From Polyangiaceae bacterium (GTDB lineage Bacteria > Myxococcota_A > Polyangia > Polyangiales > Polyangiaceae), in assembly GCA_025937785.1 (NCBI GenBank), contig JAICQQ010000077.1, forward strand, positions 1-33,632: a stretch of 33,632 nt of DNA, written 5' to 3'. Positions 17,245 through 25,622 of this stretch are shown here, in pieces (the stretch's first letter is position 1; each line of letters starts with the position of its first letter). Position numbers and translations under genes: made by a program. Under the pieces are notes generated by a model, which saw only the letters and a list, made by a program, of their open reading frames with translations, had not been told where the DNA came from and did not search any database.

Positions 17245-17936
17245 CAGCCGTAGTGAACGACCAGATCTACTGGGCCTGCGCGGACGTGCTGGTGCTCGCC
17301 GTGCAGTTGCCCGCGGCGGCGACGCTACCGCCTGCGACCGAGCTGCAGCAGCGCCTGATGACGGTTCTCGACGGTATCGTGGCCAAGGGTCGTACCGCGG
17401 GTATTCCCGACGTAGAGCTGGCTGAAGCGCGCTATGCGCTCACCGCCTTCATGGATGAGCAAATCCTCAAATCGAACTGGCCCGGCCGGGCCGAGTGGAT
17501 GAATCAACCGCTGCAAATGCAGCTGTACCGCGAATACACGGCGGGCGAAAACTTCTTCAAGCGCATGACGGCGCTGATGCAGCGCGGCACGCCGTCGGTC
17601 GCGCTCGAGGTGTATTACCTGTGCTTGACGCTCGGCTTCCGCGGTGCGTACGGCATCAGCGGCGACGCGCACGGGCTCTCTGCGTTCGCCGATGCTGCGC
17701 GGCAGCACGTGGCCAGGACGTTGCCCCCGCCGGCGCGCATCGGTCCCAACGCGTTGCCCATGGATCGGGCGGCGGCCACGCGCTTGAGCAATGCTCTGAT
17801 CTACGCGCTGGTGTTCGGTTGCTTGCTGCTGGTGGTCGGCGTGCTGTGGGCGCTTTCGTATACGCTCGACCGCGAGCTCGGCGAAGCCATGCAGATGGCG
17901 CCCCTGCCCAAGAATTCGGGCGCAGCGCTGAAGTGA
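17241..17936 (+). CDS. tssL: T6SS inner-membrane protein TssL (DotU/IcmH family)
   Basis: TssL, 231 residues, has a cytoplasmic helical-bundle DotU domain (about 1-170) and a single C-terminal transmembrane helix (about 184-206, LIYALVFGCLLLVVGVLWAL). Family landmarks are YALTAFMDEQIL, the W-P-G-R segment and the YYLCLTLGFRGAYG motif. After the helix only some 25 residues remain, so there is no OmpA-like peptidoglycan-binding extension. In such systems wall anchoring is normally provided by a separate protein. It overlaps tssK by 4 bp and precedes tssM by 10 bp. Confidence 0.96.
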   Translation: MTAVVNDQIYWACADVLVLAVQLPAAATLPPATELQQRLMTVLDGIVAKGRTAGIPDVELAEARYALTAFMDEQILKSNWPGRAEWMNQPLQMQLYREYTAGENFFKRMTALMQRGTPSVALEVYYLCLTLGFRGAYGISGDAHGLSAFADAARQHVARTLPPPARIGPNALPMDRAAATRLSNALIYALVFGCLLLVVGVLWALSYTLDRELGEAMQMAPLPKNSGAALK

Positions 17937-17946
17937 GATACGCGTG

Positions 17947-20900
17947 ATGTTAGTGCTCGGCCTCGTCCTGTTCGTGCTGGTGGCGCTCGCCTGGGGGGCC
18001 ACGCTGCTTTTGAAGTTCACGCTTTGGCCCGTGATCGTGTTCACGGTCTTCGCGGTGCTGTTGTTCGTGGGGCTCTTGGTCTTCCGGCATTTGCGAGCCG
18101 TGAGCCGTGCCGCCGCGCTCGAGCGCGAACTGCTCAAGCAAGCCGCTGATCAAGCCGAACGCATGCGCCCCGATCGGCGACCCGAGGTCTTGGCGCTGCG
18201 CGAGCAGATGAAGGCCGGCATCGCCGCGTTGAAGCGCTCCAAGCTGGGCGCCAAGGGTGGTCGTTCGGCGCTGTATGCGTTGCCCTGGTACATGTTCGTG
18301 GGGCCGCCAGCGGCCGGTAAGACCACGGCGATCGAACGCTCGGGGCTAGCGTTCGCGGGGGGGAAAACCGGCACGCCGAAGGTGCGCGGTACTGCCGGCA
18401 CGCGTAACTGCGACTGGTGGTTCACGCGTGACGCGATCCTGTTGGATACGGCGGGTCGCTTCGCGACCGACGACGACGATCGCGACGAGTGGCGCACGTT
18501 CCTCGATCTGTTGAAGCGTCACCGGCCCCAGCGGCCGATCGACGGCCTCGTCGTCGCGCTCAGCATCGCCGACGTGATGAGCTCCCACGAGGCACAGATC
18601 GAGGAGGTCGCACAGCAACTAAGAGCACGCATCGACGAGTTGATGACGGAGCTCGAGATGGTCGTGCCCATCTACGTGCTGTTCACCAAGGCCGACCTGA
18701 TCGCCGGCTTCGTCGAGTTCTGGGGTGATTACGGCAAGAACCAGCGTGGCCAGGCCTGGGGAGCAACCTTCGCGTTGGACGACGAGAGACTGGGCGAACC
18801 GGCGCACGCCTTCGAAGTCGAGTTCGACCATCTGCTGCGGGTGTTGCCGGCGCGCATGGTCGAACGCCTGGGGCGCGAGCAGGTCCCCCAGGTGCGCGCC
18901 AGAATCCTGCAGTTTCCCGTGGAGTTCGAGTCGCTCCGGACGCCGCTCGCACGTTTCATGGATGAGCTCTGCCGCCCCAATCCGTACAGCGAAGCGCCGA
19001 TCGTGCGTGGGTTCTACTTTTCGAGCGGCACGCAGACCGGCGCGCCCATCGAACGCGTGCTCGCCAACATGGTGCGCGGGTTCTCGCTGCAAGTCGCGCC
19101 GACGCCTTCGAGCGCGCACGCACAGCCGCAGAGCTATTTCGTCACCGATGTCTTCGAGAAGATCATCTTCCCCGATCGCGACATCGCTACGCGATCGGGG
19201 TCTCGGGTGAAGCGTCACCTGAGGACCCAAGCTTTGGTCGCCGCGATCGTGTCGGCTTGTGTGTTGGTGTTCCTGCTGCCCGGTATGGTGAGCTTCGCGC
19301 GTAGCCGCGATCTGATCGACGCCACGGTGCAAGACATCGAAGAGGCGCGGCGTCTGGAGAACACGGGCAGCGCCAGATCGGGTTTGGGCGCCGTCGACGT
19401 GATGAATCGCCGCGTCAAACTGCTCGAACAGGCTGAAGAAGAGTTCACGATCGACGGCTTTTGGGGCCCGCGCTCGGCGGCACCGCTGCGCCCCTTCGTT
19501 CAGAACCTGTATCTCGCGCGTTTGAAGACGGTGCTCGAGGGGCCGGTGCGCGATCAGCTGACGGGTGAAGTTCGAGTCATCGGCAACCTCGTGAACACCG
19601 ATGTCGCGAATTTCCGCGAGGCCTACGACCGGCTGAAGCTGTACCTGATGCTGGGGAACCCGCAGAAGCGTCTGGACCCAGCGTGGGCGAGCCCGCGATT
19701 GGCCGAGGTGTGGGCGCGCGCGAGCCAGGGCGAAGCGGACCAGAGCAAGCTCAAGTCGCATTCGGAGTACTACGTCAAGAAGCTGGCGGAGACTCCGAGC
19801 TGGGCGTGGCAGCTCGACACGGCGGCCGTGACCCAAGCGCAGGGACGGCTGTCGCAGCTGCCGCTCGACGACCTCCGTTTCAGCTGGCTCGCTGACGCCA
19901 CTCGAGACGTGCCCCCCATTCGCGCCGAGAAAATCTTCTTCGGTACCTCGAGTCAGTACTTCACGGCGCGCGGAAGCGCCGAGGTGCCCGGCATGTTCAC
20001 CGCTCTCGGTTGGAAGCAGGTGAAGACGCTGCTCAGCAGCGACGAGGCCAGCGTCAAGATCGACGACTGGGTGCTCGGACAAGACTTGGAGGTGTTCACC
20101 GACAGCGAAAGCACCGACACCCTCGAGCAGCTCTACTTCCAACGCTACGTGCGAGCCTGGTCGGACTTTTTGAGTGCCCTCGACGTGACCGCCCCCAAGG
20201 ACCTGCCGAGCGCGATGGACGAGCTCCGCTCGCTCTCGGAGGCCGACGGCCCCTACACGCGCCTGTTTCGGACGCTGAAAGAGAACGTCACCCTCGACAT
20301 CGAAGACGACAGTCTGAAAGGCAAGGCGCTTGCCAAGGGCAAGGAGCTTGTCGCGAGCGCCGTGCCGAGCGCGCTGGCCTCCGCGGGCGCCCCGCCCGAG
20401 CGCAAAGTTTCACCGGTCGAGCGCCACTTCAAGCCGCTCTTGAAGTTTGGCTTCGGGGATGCCCCGGCAGGCGAGGCCACGTCCGCGCCTTCGGGTCTCA
20501 ACCAGTACTTGGCGCAACTGAGCTCGCTCGAGGTCGCGCTCACGCAGCTCTCGGAAGAAAACGACGAACCGACGCTCGAGTTCGGTCGAGAGCTCTCGCG
20601 CACCGCGGCCTCCGTGAAGCGTTTGCTCGGCGGTCTCGATACCACCACGCGCATCATGCTCGAGCCCCTCTTGATGAATCCGATTCGCGGCAGTCAAGAG
20701 GGGGTCTCCGCCGCCACGCACGGAGCGCTCGGCGACGATTGGACCCAAGCGGTGTGGAACCATTGGAACACCAAGCTCGCGCCCCGCTTCCCGTTCGCGG
20801 GCGTCAGCGTCGACGCGAGTGTCACCGAGCTAGCCGATTTCATCCGGCCGCAGAGCGGCATGGTGTGGGCGTTCTTCGACAAGAACCTGACCCCGTATCT

Positions 20901-21459
20901 CGAACCGTCGGGTGCTAGCTTCATCCCGAAAAACTCGGCCACGCCCGTCACCTTCCGCGGCGACTTCCTGCATCAGTGTTTGGGGCGGGGCAAAATGATC
21001 AGCGACGCGCTGTTCGGCGTCGGGGGCGCCGCGGAACCTTCCGTGCCGTTCACCGTCAACATCCACCCCGCGGGCAGGAACATCTCCGAGATCACGCTCA
21101 TGATCGACGGAAAGAAGACCGTCTATCGCAACGAGCCCGAGCGTTGGCAGCCCGCCGTATGGCCCGGGGGCGGTGACAAGAAGGGCGCGGTCCTCAAGGT
21201 CAAAGGCGCGGGATTCACTGAAGAAATCCCGCGTGAAGGCGACTTCGGGTTGTTTCGGTTGCTCGCCGTGGGCGGACTCAAGCCGTCCGATCCGAAGAAG
21301 CCCGGCGTGTTCAAGGCAACCTGGGAACTGTCGCGCGCGGGTGAGCCGCCGGTAACCATCGAAATCAAACCGACGAAGAGCGCCCATCCCTTCACGGCCG
21401 GGTTCTTCAGCGCCATGAAATGCCCCGCGGTCATCATGAGCGGCGGCGGAGGACGCTAG
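17947..21459 (+). CDS. tssM: T6SS inner-membrane channel protein TssM (IcmF family)
   Basis: TssM, about 1170 residues, forms the trans-envelope channel with TssL and TssJ. Two N-terminal transmembrane helices (about 2-48) precede a cytoplasmic GTPase-like domain. That domain has Walker A GPPAAGKT (119-126), the NCDWWFTRDAILLDTAGRF region with DTAG near 167, and an FTKADLI motif. The nucleotide-binding loop therefore looks intact. A third helix lies at about 425-447 (VAAIVSACVLVFLLPGMV), then a long periplasmic helical region and the beta-rich C-terminal TssM domain (about 1030-1115) that binds TssJ. A GTG directly before the ATG at 17947 is an alternative start. Length is typical. Confidence 0.97.
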   Translation: MLVLGLVLFVLVALAWGATLLLKFTLWPVIVFTVFAVLLFVGLLVFRHLRAVSRAAALERELLKQAADQAERMRPDRRPEVLALREQMKAGIAALKRSKLGAKGGRSALYALPWYMFVGPPAAGKTTAIERSGLAFAGGKTGTPKVRGTAGTRNCDWWFTRDAILLDTAGRFATDDDDRDEWRTFLDLLKRHRPQRPIDGLVVALSIADVMSSHEAQIEEVAQQLRARIDELMTELEMVVPIYVLFTKADLIAGFVEFWGDYGKNQRGQAWGATFALDDERLGEPAHAFEVEFDHLLRVLPARMVERLGREQVPQVRARILQFPVEFESLRTPLARFMDELCRPNPYSEAPIVRGFYFSSGTQTGAPIERVLANMVRGFSLQVAPTPSSAHAQPQSYFVTDVFEKIIFPDRDIATRSGSRVKRHLRTQALVAAIVSACVLVFLLPGMVSFARSRDLIDATVQDIEEARRLENTGSARSGLGAVDVMNRRVKLLEQAEEEFTIDGFWGPRSAAPLRPFVQNLYLARLKTVLEGPVRDQLTGEVRVIGNLVNTDVANFREAYDRLKLYLMLGNPQKRLDPAWASPRLAEVWARASQGEADQSKLKSHSEYYVKKLAETPSWAWQLDTAAVTQAQGRLSQLPLDDLRFSWLADATRDVPPIRAEKIFFGTSSQYFTARGSAEVPGMFTALGWKQVKTLLSSDEASVKIDDWVLGQDLEVFTDSESTDTLEQLYFQRYVRAWSDFLSALDVTAPKDLPSAMDELRSLSEADGPYTRLFRTLKENVTLDIEDDSLKGKALAKGKELVASAVPSALASAGAPPERKVSPVERHFKPLLKFGFGDAPAGEATSAPSGLNQYLAQLSSLEVALTQLSEENDEPTLEFGRELSRTAASVKRLLGGLDTTTRIMLEPLLMNPIRGSQEGVSAATHGALGDDWTQAVWNHWNTKLAPRFPFAGVSVDASVTELADFIRPQSGMVWAFFDKNLTPYLEPSGASFIPKNSATPVTFRGDFLHQCLGRGKMISDALFGVGGAAEPSVPFTVNIHPAGRNISEITLMIDGKKTVYRNEPERWQPAVWPGGGDKKGAVLKVKGAGFTEEIPREGDFGLFRLLAVGGLKPSDPKKPGVFKATWELSRAGEPPVTIEIKPTKSAHPFTAGFFSAMKCPAVIMSGGGGR

Positions 21460-21482
21460 TCTCGATGGGGACGGTGTACTAA

Positions 21483-22436
21483 GTGCGGTTGCGTCTGGGC
21501 TTGTTCGGCAAGCTGCCGACGGCGAGTGATTTCGTGCGGCGTGAAGCCGCGGCCGAACCGTTTGGCAACTTCGATACGTGGCTCGTCTCCAGCGTCGAGT
21601 GGGCGCATCAGCGCGGGGGCGATCCGTGGCGCCGGGCGTTCGCGTCGGGCAGCAGCTACGCGTTCGTGTATCGCGCACCAGCTCCTCGCCGACTTTCTCC
21701 GCTCTTGGTGGGTGTGCTCGGGCCGAGCGCGGACCGGGCCGGGCGACAATTTCCGCTGAGCGTCGCCGCCGCGCTTCCGGTCGCAGGGGAAAGCCTCGAG
21801 TGTCCCGAGCTTCTTCCGATCGTTTTCGAGCCGCTCTGGCAAAGGGCCAGCGACGTCGTGGCCGAGGGGGTCGGGGGCGTCGCCGTCGAGAGCTCTTTGG
21901 GGGACCTCGACCTGGCGCTGTGCCCGCTGCCCGAGGCGGGGGCGAGCTATCGAGACTGGATTCACGATCTTCCCCCGCGCGAGCTCTGGGCGCTGCTCTA
22001 CGGGGACGACTACCAGGAGCAGCCCGAGTTCGCGCTCCGATTGCTGATCGAGACGCTGAAGCCCTACCGTCAGGTGGAGCGACCCAAAACGCCGCTCACG
22101 CTGTGGCTCCCGCTAGGAAGCGTGGCTGGCGCTTCGGTTTGCGTCTGGCTGGACCTGGTCAGGCGACTGGCCGGTTGGCGGGCTACACTTCCGAGCTTCT
22201 TTTGGTCCCACGACGGCACGGACGGGAGGCTGCTGTTGCACTTGGGCGACCCACCCCCCAGCACCGTCGCCGAGCTCTGGCTGCCGAACCCTCAACGCTA
22301 CGAGATCGTCGATCTCGCCTCGCGCCTCGAGCCGGAGCAGGTGGCGTCGCTGCCACCACTCTCGGCGAAACTCGCCGCAGCCAGTCTGAACGCAACCAGC
22401 GTCGCAGAACTGCTCGCTGCGCTGGTCTCCGATTGA
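21483..22436 (+). CDS. tagF: T6SS-associated protein TagF
   Basis: TagF-family proteins are cytoplasmic negative regulators of T6SS assembly, best known from threonine-phosphorylation-controlled systems. This 317-residue protein starts GLFGKLPTASDFVRR, the family signature, with WLVSSVEWAHQ and the RRLSPLLVGVLGPSADRAGRQFPL segment, where TagF proteins carry a conserved G-R-x-F/Y-P. The N-terminal TagF domain covers about 1-130. The C-terminal half is less conserved, with an NFS-like SFFWSHDG segment. Translation starts at GTG; no second in-frame start lies closer to the GKLP motif. It sits 23 bp after tssM, in the same operon. Confidence 0.93.
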   Translation: MRLRLGLFGKLPTASDFVRREAAAEPFGNFDTWLVSSVEWAHQRGGDPWRRAFASGSSYAFVYRAPAPRRLSPLLVGVLGPSADRAGRQFPLSVAAALPVAGESLECPELLPIVFEPLWQRASDVVAEGVGGVAVESSLGDLDLALCPLPEAGASYRDWIHDLPPRELWALLYGDDYQEQPEFALRLLIETLKPYRQVERPKTPLTLWLPLGSVAGASVCVWLDLVRRLAGWRATLPSFFWSHDGTDGRLLLHLGDPPPSTVAELWLPNPQRYEIVDLASRLEPEQVASLPPLSAKLAAASLNATSVAELLAALVSD

Positions 22437-22565
22437 GACTTAGTTGACCGGCAGCGCCTTTACCTTCAAAAACTAAGCGAGGTGGAATGCTGCATCGCGG
22501 CACTGGTAGGCTTATTGAAACGTTAGCTCGCGGCCGGCGTGCCCAGGCGACTACCAATCTCGGCT

Positions 22566-22603
22566 AGAGTCCTTCGAGTGAACCCAGAGTCCTTCGCGTG
22601 AAC
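22566..22603 (+). repeat. 18-bp tandem duplication at the tagH start
   Basis: Copy one (22566-22583) is agagtccttcgagtgaac and copy two (22586-22603) differs at one base. The repeat period is 20 bp. Each copy contains a GTG followed by AAC, but only the second is in frame with the FHA protein. The start codon used is therefore part of a duplicated segment. Confidence 0.85.
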
Positions 22604-23875
22604 AAGGCATACATCCTGCGAGCGTACTTGTTCGACGGCACGCTCATTCACGAACGACGTTTCGCAGCGCTCCCGATCCGTATTGGCCGTAACGCGCTGA
22701 ACGACTTTTCGATCAACCAGATGCTCGTGTCCGGGTTCCACGCGATGCTCGAACCCGCCGACACGAAGGTCTTGGTGCGTGACCTCGGCAGCAAGAACGG
22801 CGTGCTGATCCGTCACATGAAAACGGGCGGAGCGGTACGCGTCGAAACGCACGCCGCGGTCGATCTCGCGGCGCTGGGCTTCGAGTTCTTCCTCGGGCCT
22901 CAGGTTCAAGTGCGCGTGCAGGTCGTCGCCGGTGATGCCGAGGAGCAACGTCCGCCAACGGCGAGCGACGGAGTCGTGCTCGGCAACGCACAGATGCTCA
23001 AGGCTCCAGGCTTCGAGCCGTCCCCGCTCCCCCCACACCGAGTGCCCCTCGCCGCGCCTGCGCACCGGCCCACCATCGAACCGCCTGCAGTGCCCGAGGG
23101 CGGCCCCGGCTACCCCATCCCCGCGCCCCGCGGCTCTTACGAACCCCCGCCGCTCGGTCCCGCTGGTGGTCGAGCGAGCGGCCCGTCGCTCCCGCCGGAA
23201 AGCCGAATGACTTCCGCGCGCGGTGAGCGTAGCGTTCCGCTCGCGACGGGACACTTCGGGTCCTTGGCGCTCGAGACCTTGGCGCTGCAGGGCTTGCACG
23301 AGTTGGCGGCGTCGTTGGTGCCCGACAAGACGCTGCAAACGTCCGGCGACTTGGCTCGCTTCATCACCAAGCTGCACGACTCGATCGAGGTATTTTGCCG
23401 CTGTTTCATCCCGCTGCGCGAGGGGTATGCACAGTTCGTTTCGTCGCTGGATCTGCAGCGAGCCGCCAACCTCAGGAGCTCGAACCGATCGCGGGCCTAC
23501 CAGACGGTAGAGGCGGCGCGGGATCCCGAACAGCTGGCGAAGGGCCTCCTCGACTGGACGGATCGTTCGCTGGATGGCCATCAAGCCGTCGAGAACATTT
23601 ACGCCGATCTGATGATCCACCAGGTGGCCCTGCTCGACGGGGTGATGCAGGGGGTGCGGGCGCTGCTCGACGAGCTGTCACCTGCCGCCGTCGAAGAGAA
23701 CGTAGGACATAAGTTCGGCATTTCTAACCGGTACAAGGAGCTGTGGCAGGCCTATTGTGACCTGTACGAAGACCTGGCGCAGGAACAGCAGGCTTTTGCG
23801 CGCATCTTCGGCCACGAGTTCACGGAAGCGTACCGTGAATATCGCAGCAAGAAGCAGTTGAACGACCTGGGGTAG
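22598..23875 (+). CDS. tagH: T6SS-associated FHA-domain protein, TagH type
   Basis: Residues 1-100 form a canonical FHA domain: IRIGRN (28-32), VSGFHAML with Ser45 and His48, and RDLGSKNGV with Asn67-Gly68. These are the residues that contact phosphothreonine, so binding should be intact. A Pro-rich linker (about 120-215) leads to a C-terminal helical domain with LARFITKLHDSIEVFCRCFIP and DLMIHQVALLDGVMQGVRALL, matching TagH-type T6SS proteins. The start is GTG at 22598, immediately before the conserved MNKAYILRAYLFDGT segment. A 161-bp gap after tagF contains a TTGACC (22444-22449), but I cannot name a promoter. Last recognisable T6SS gene of this arm. Confidence 0.93.
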   Translation: MNKAYILRAYLFDGTLIHERRFAALPIRIGRNALNDFSINQMLVSGFHAMLEPADTKVLVRDLGSKNGVLIRHMKTGGAVRVETHAAVDLAALGFEFFLGPQVQVRVQVVAGDAEEQRPPTASDGVVLGNAQMLKAPGFEPSPLPPHRVPLAAPAHRPTIEPPAVPEGGPGYPIPAPRGSYEPPPLGPAGGRASGPSLPPESRMTSARGERSVPLATGHFGSLALETLALQGLHELAASLVPDKTLQTSGDLARFITKLHDSIEVFCRCFIPLREGYAQFVSSLDLQRAANLRSSNRSRAYQTVEAARDPEQLAKGLLDWTDRSLDGHQAVENIYADLMIHQVALLDGVMQGVRALLDELSPAAVEENVGHKFGISNRYKELWQAYCDLYEDLAQEQQAFARIFGHEFTEAYREYRSKKQLNDLG

Positions 23876-23917
23876 AACTCGCTAGAACTAGTTGCGCTCC
23901 GGCGACCTCGGAAGATA

Positions 23918-24649
23918 ATGGCGCCCGTGCCGAGTACTCGTTGCCATCGCGCCTGGACCGTTCGATCGCTCCCCCATTGGTTGGCCGTGCCCTTGCTGGC
24001 TGCGGCTCTGTCGTTTTCCACGAACGCCCGGGCGGACGATAACGACAACGACCCGATGATGGAGGAGACGAAAGACTTCGAGCGCAGTGGCGGTTGGAAC
24101 CGAGCTACGAACATCATGGCGCTCTCGAGCGCGGCGCTGCAGGTGCTGATGCCGCGGGTGTTTTATTCGGACCCTGAGGTGACGGTGGGCTGGAAAGCGC
24201 GCTGGCACGTCTCCGTGTTGGCGCCGAGCATGACCTTGTTTGCCTTGAGCATGGTGAACGAGGCCTATCTCAAAGACGAATTCCAGTCGCTCCGGCCGGA
24301 CTGTGAACGCGAAGGCGATCACCGTACGTGTCGCCAGTACGGCTTGTTCTCTACTCAGTCGATGCTGGCCTTCTCGGCGCTTGGGCAAGGCACAGGCGTG
24401 TTCTTGGTAGACACCATCAAGTGGAGCGGTGGCAGGTTCAACTTCGGCGGTTTCATGGGCAACGTGGGCGTGCCGCTGGTGCTTGCGGTGCTCACAGCCG
24501 TCGGGCGCACCTCGGGCAATTGGGAGACCGCGGGCCAAGTTTGGACCAGCGCCGGCGTGGGCGTCGGAGCCGGCGTCGGTATGGGGGTGCTCTACGCCAT
24601 CGCGCAGCGACCCGAATGCGGCTACTCCGGCGGCCTGCTGTGCTGGTGA
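23918..24649 (+). CDS. Membrane protein resembling an inactivated PAP2-family phosphatase
   Basis: 243 residues with a signal peptide or signal anchor (hydrophobic 20-32, ending NARAD), an acidic segment (40-54), and about five further hydrophobic segments. The arrangement matches the three PAP2 motifs. KX6RP is present exactly (Lys119, Arg126-Pro127). Where PSGH is expected the sequence reads STQS (145-148). Where SRX5HX3D is expected it reads Gly196-Arg197, Glu203 and Gln207 at the right spacing. Both catalytic histidines would thus be lost. The PAP2 relationship is my inference from motif spacing. If right, the protein binds rather than hydrolyses a lipid or pyrophosphate ligand. It starts 42 bp after tagH and faces the VTC operon. 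Its stop codon lies in an 18-bp repeat. Confidence 0.7.
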   Translation: MAPVPSTRCHRAWTVRSLPHWLAVPLLAAALSFSTNARADDNDNDPMMEETKDFERSGGWNRATNIMALSSAALQVLMPRVFYSDPEVTVGWKARWHVSVLAPSMTLFALSMVNEAYLKDEFQSLRPDCEREGDHRTCRQYGLFSTQSMLAFSALGQGTGVFLVDTIKWSGGRFNFGGFMGNVGVPLVLAVLTAVGRTSGNWETAGQVWTSAGVGVGAGVGMGVLYAIAQRPECGYSGGLLCW

Positions 24650-24731
24650 CACAGCGCCCGCTGGTGACACAGCGCCCGCTGGTGACACAGCGCCCGCTGG
24701 TGACACAGCGCCTGCGGTAACACAGCACCGG
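24643..24731 (+). repeat. 18-bp tandem repeat at the 3' end of the PAP2-like gene
   Basis: Three perfect units of ctggtgacacagcgcccg (24643-24660, 24661-24678, 24679-24696) are followed by a fourth with one change (24697-24714) and a degenerate fifth (from 24715, cggtaacacagcaccgg). The TGA of the upstream gene (24647-24649) is inside the first copy, so every copy carries a stop in that frame. There are no spacers. Confidence 0.9.
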
Positions 24732-24740
24732 CTGCTTCGG

Positions 24741-24762
24741 AAAAGCGGCGGGCAAACCCCGC
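24741..24762 (-). terminator. Candidate terminator of the VTC operon
   Basis: On the minus strand a GCGGG/CCCGC stem (24762-24748, 5-nt loop) is followed after three bases by TTTT (24744-24741). It lies 9 bp after the VTC stop. The stem and T-run are short, so this is weak. Confidence 0.35.
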
Positions 24763-24770
24763 GAGAGGAG

Positions 24771-25622
24771 TCAGCGCGCTCCGTGCACTGCCTCGTTCGC
24801 GGCGACGAACTTGCTGAAAGAAATTGCTGGGGCGCCCACCTCGAGCAGAACTCGATCGAGCCAGCTCGGCAGCGAGCCGCGACGCTTGATTTCCACGACC
24901 GCACGCGGCTCGGCGCCCACAGCTGCCCCGAGCGCGCTCCGCACCAGAGGCTTTGCCCAGTGGGTCAAGCTCGCCGGCAAACGGTGGTAGGCGACGTCAC
25001 GATCGATGGTGACGCGCAGCTGGCCTTCGTCGGCTTGAAACGATTGACGGCGGTAACTCACCAGCACACTCGGCTCTAGCGGCTCGTCCGCTTCCTTCAG
25101 CTGGAGCAGTAACGCCTTGATTCCCCGCTGCTCCTGCCCTTGCTCCTGCGCCCGGCTCAGCGCCTCCACGGCCCGGCCGCGGACGAACCTGCATGCCGCG
25201 TTTGCACGCGCAACGCGGATGCGGCGTTTGCTGGTGATCGAGCCCTCTCGCTGCTTGAGCTCGAGCCAAAGCCATGGCTCCGGCGGAGGAAGCACGGTCG
25301 GCTCCGTGACGAGGGCGGAGGACGGCTCTTGGACCTCCGAGTACTCTCGGAGTCGAAGCTTGAGGTTGTTCGAAGCGTTCTGGCGCGCCGCCAGGAAGTA
25401 AGCTCGGCTCGGCGTGTCGAAATAGACACTGGTGACCATGTATCGAGCGCCGCCCGGGTGAGCGCTCTCGCCCGTGAAGGGGTGCGCCCACGAGTGGGAC
25501 GACAGGCGCTGCAGCAGTTCGGGTAGGCGCTCGGGCGGTACAAGATGCTTGGTCTCTACTCGCTCGGCCGTAAGCGAGCCGTTCTCTGTCTCCGACTTCA
25601 GCGCGAGCGAGCCGGAGCTCAC
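24771..25622 (-). CDS. VTC-domain (polyphosphate polymerase-like) protein
   Basis: 283 residues, soluble, with the basic tunnel pattern of VTC domains: ETK (23-25), VYFDT (66-70), KLRLRE (88-93), ELK (121-123), SKRR (131-134), YRRQSF (190-195), RVTIDRD (203-209), VEIKRR (243-248) and SKF (270-272). In yeast Vtc4 the equivalent Lys/Arg/Glu residues bind nucleotide, metal and the growing polyphosphate chain; those positions look kept here. Whether this protein makes, binds or senses polyphosphate or another triphosphate is not decided by sequence alone. The GTG start overlaps the stop of the upstream lipoprotein gene (GTGA). It is the last gene of a six-gene operon that includes CotH and DUF4956 genes, a known association. 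Confidence 0.88.
   Translation of the reverse strand: MSSGSLALKSETENGSLTAERVETKHLVPPERLPELLQRLSSHSWAHPFTGESAHPGGARYMVTSVYFDTPSRAYFLAARQNASNNLKLRLREYSEVQEPSSALVTEPTVLPPPEPWLWLELKQREGSITSKRRIRVARANAACRFVRGRAVEALSRAQEQGQEQRGIKALLLQLKEADEPLEPSVLVSYRRQSFQADEGQLRVTIDRDVAYHRLPASLTHWAKPLVRSALGAAVGAEPRAVVEIKRRGSLPSWLDRVLLEVGAPAISFSKFVAANEAVHGAR

Noticed and set aside
18619..20142. Long minus-strand open frame (507 codons) opposite tssM
   Set aside because: It lies wholly antisense to the well-supported TssM gene, has no recognisable domain, and long antisense frames are common at this GC content.
24643..24731. CRISPR array
   Set aside because: Units are 18 bp and directly adjacent with no spacers, and no cas gene is present.
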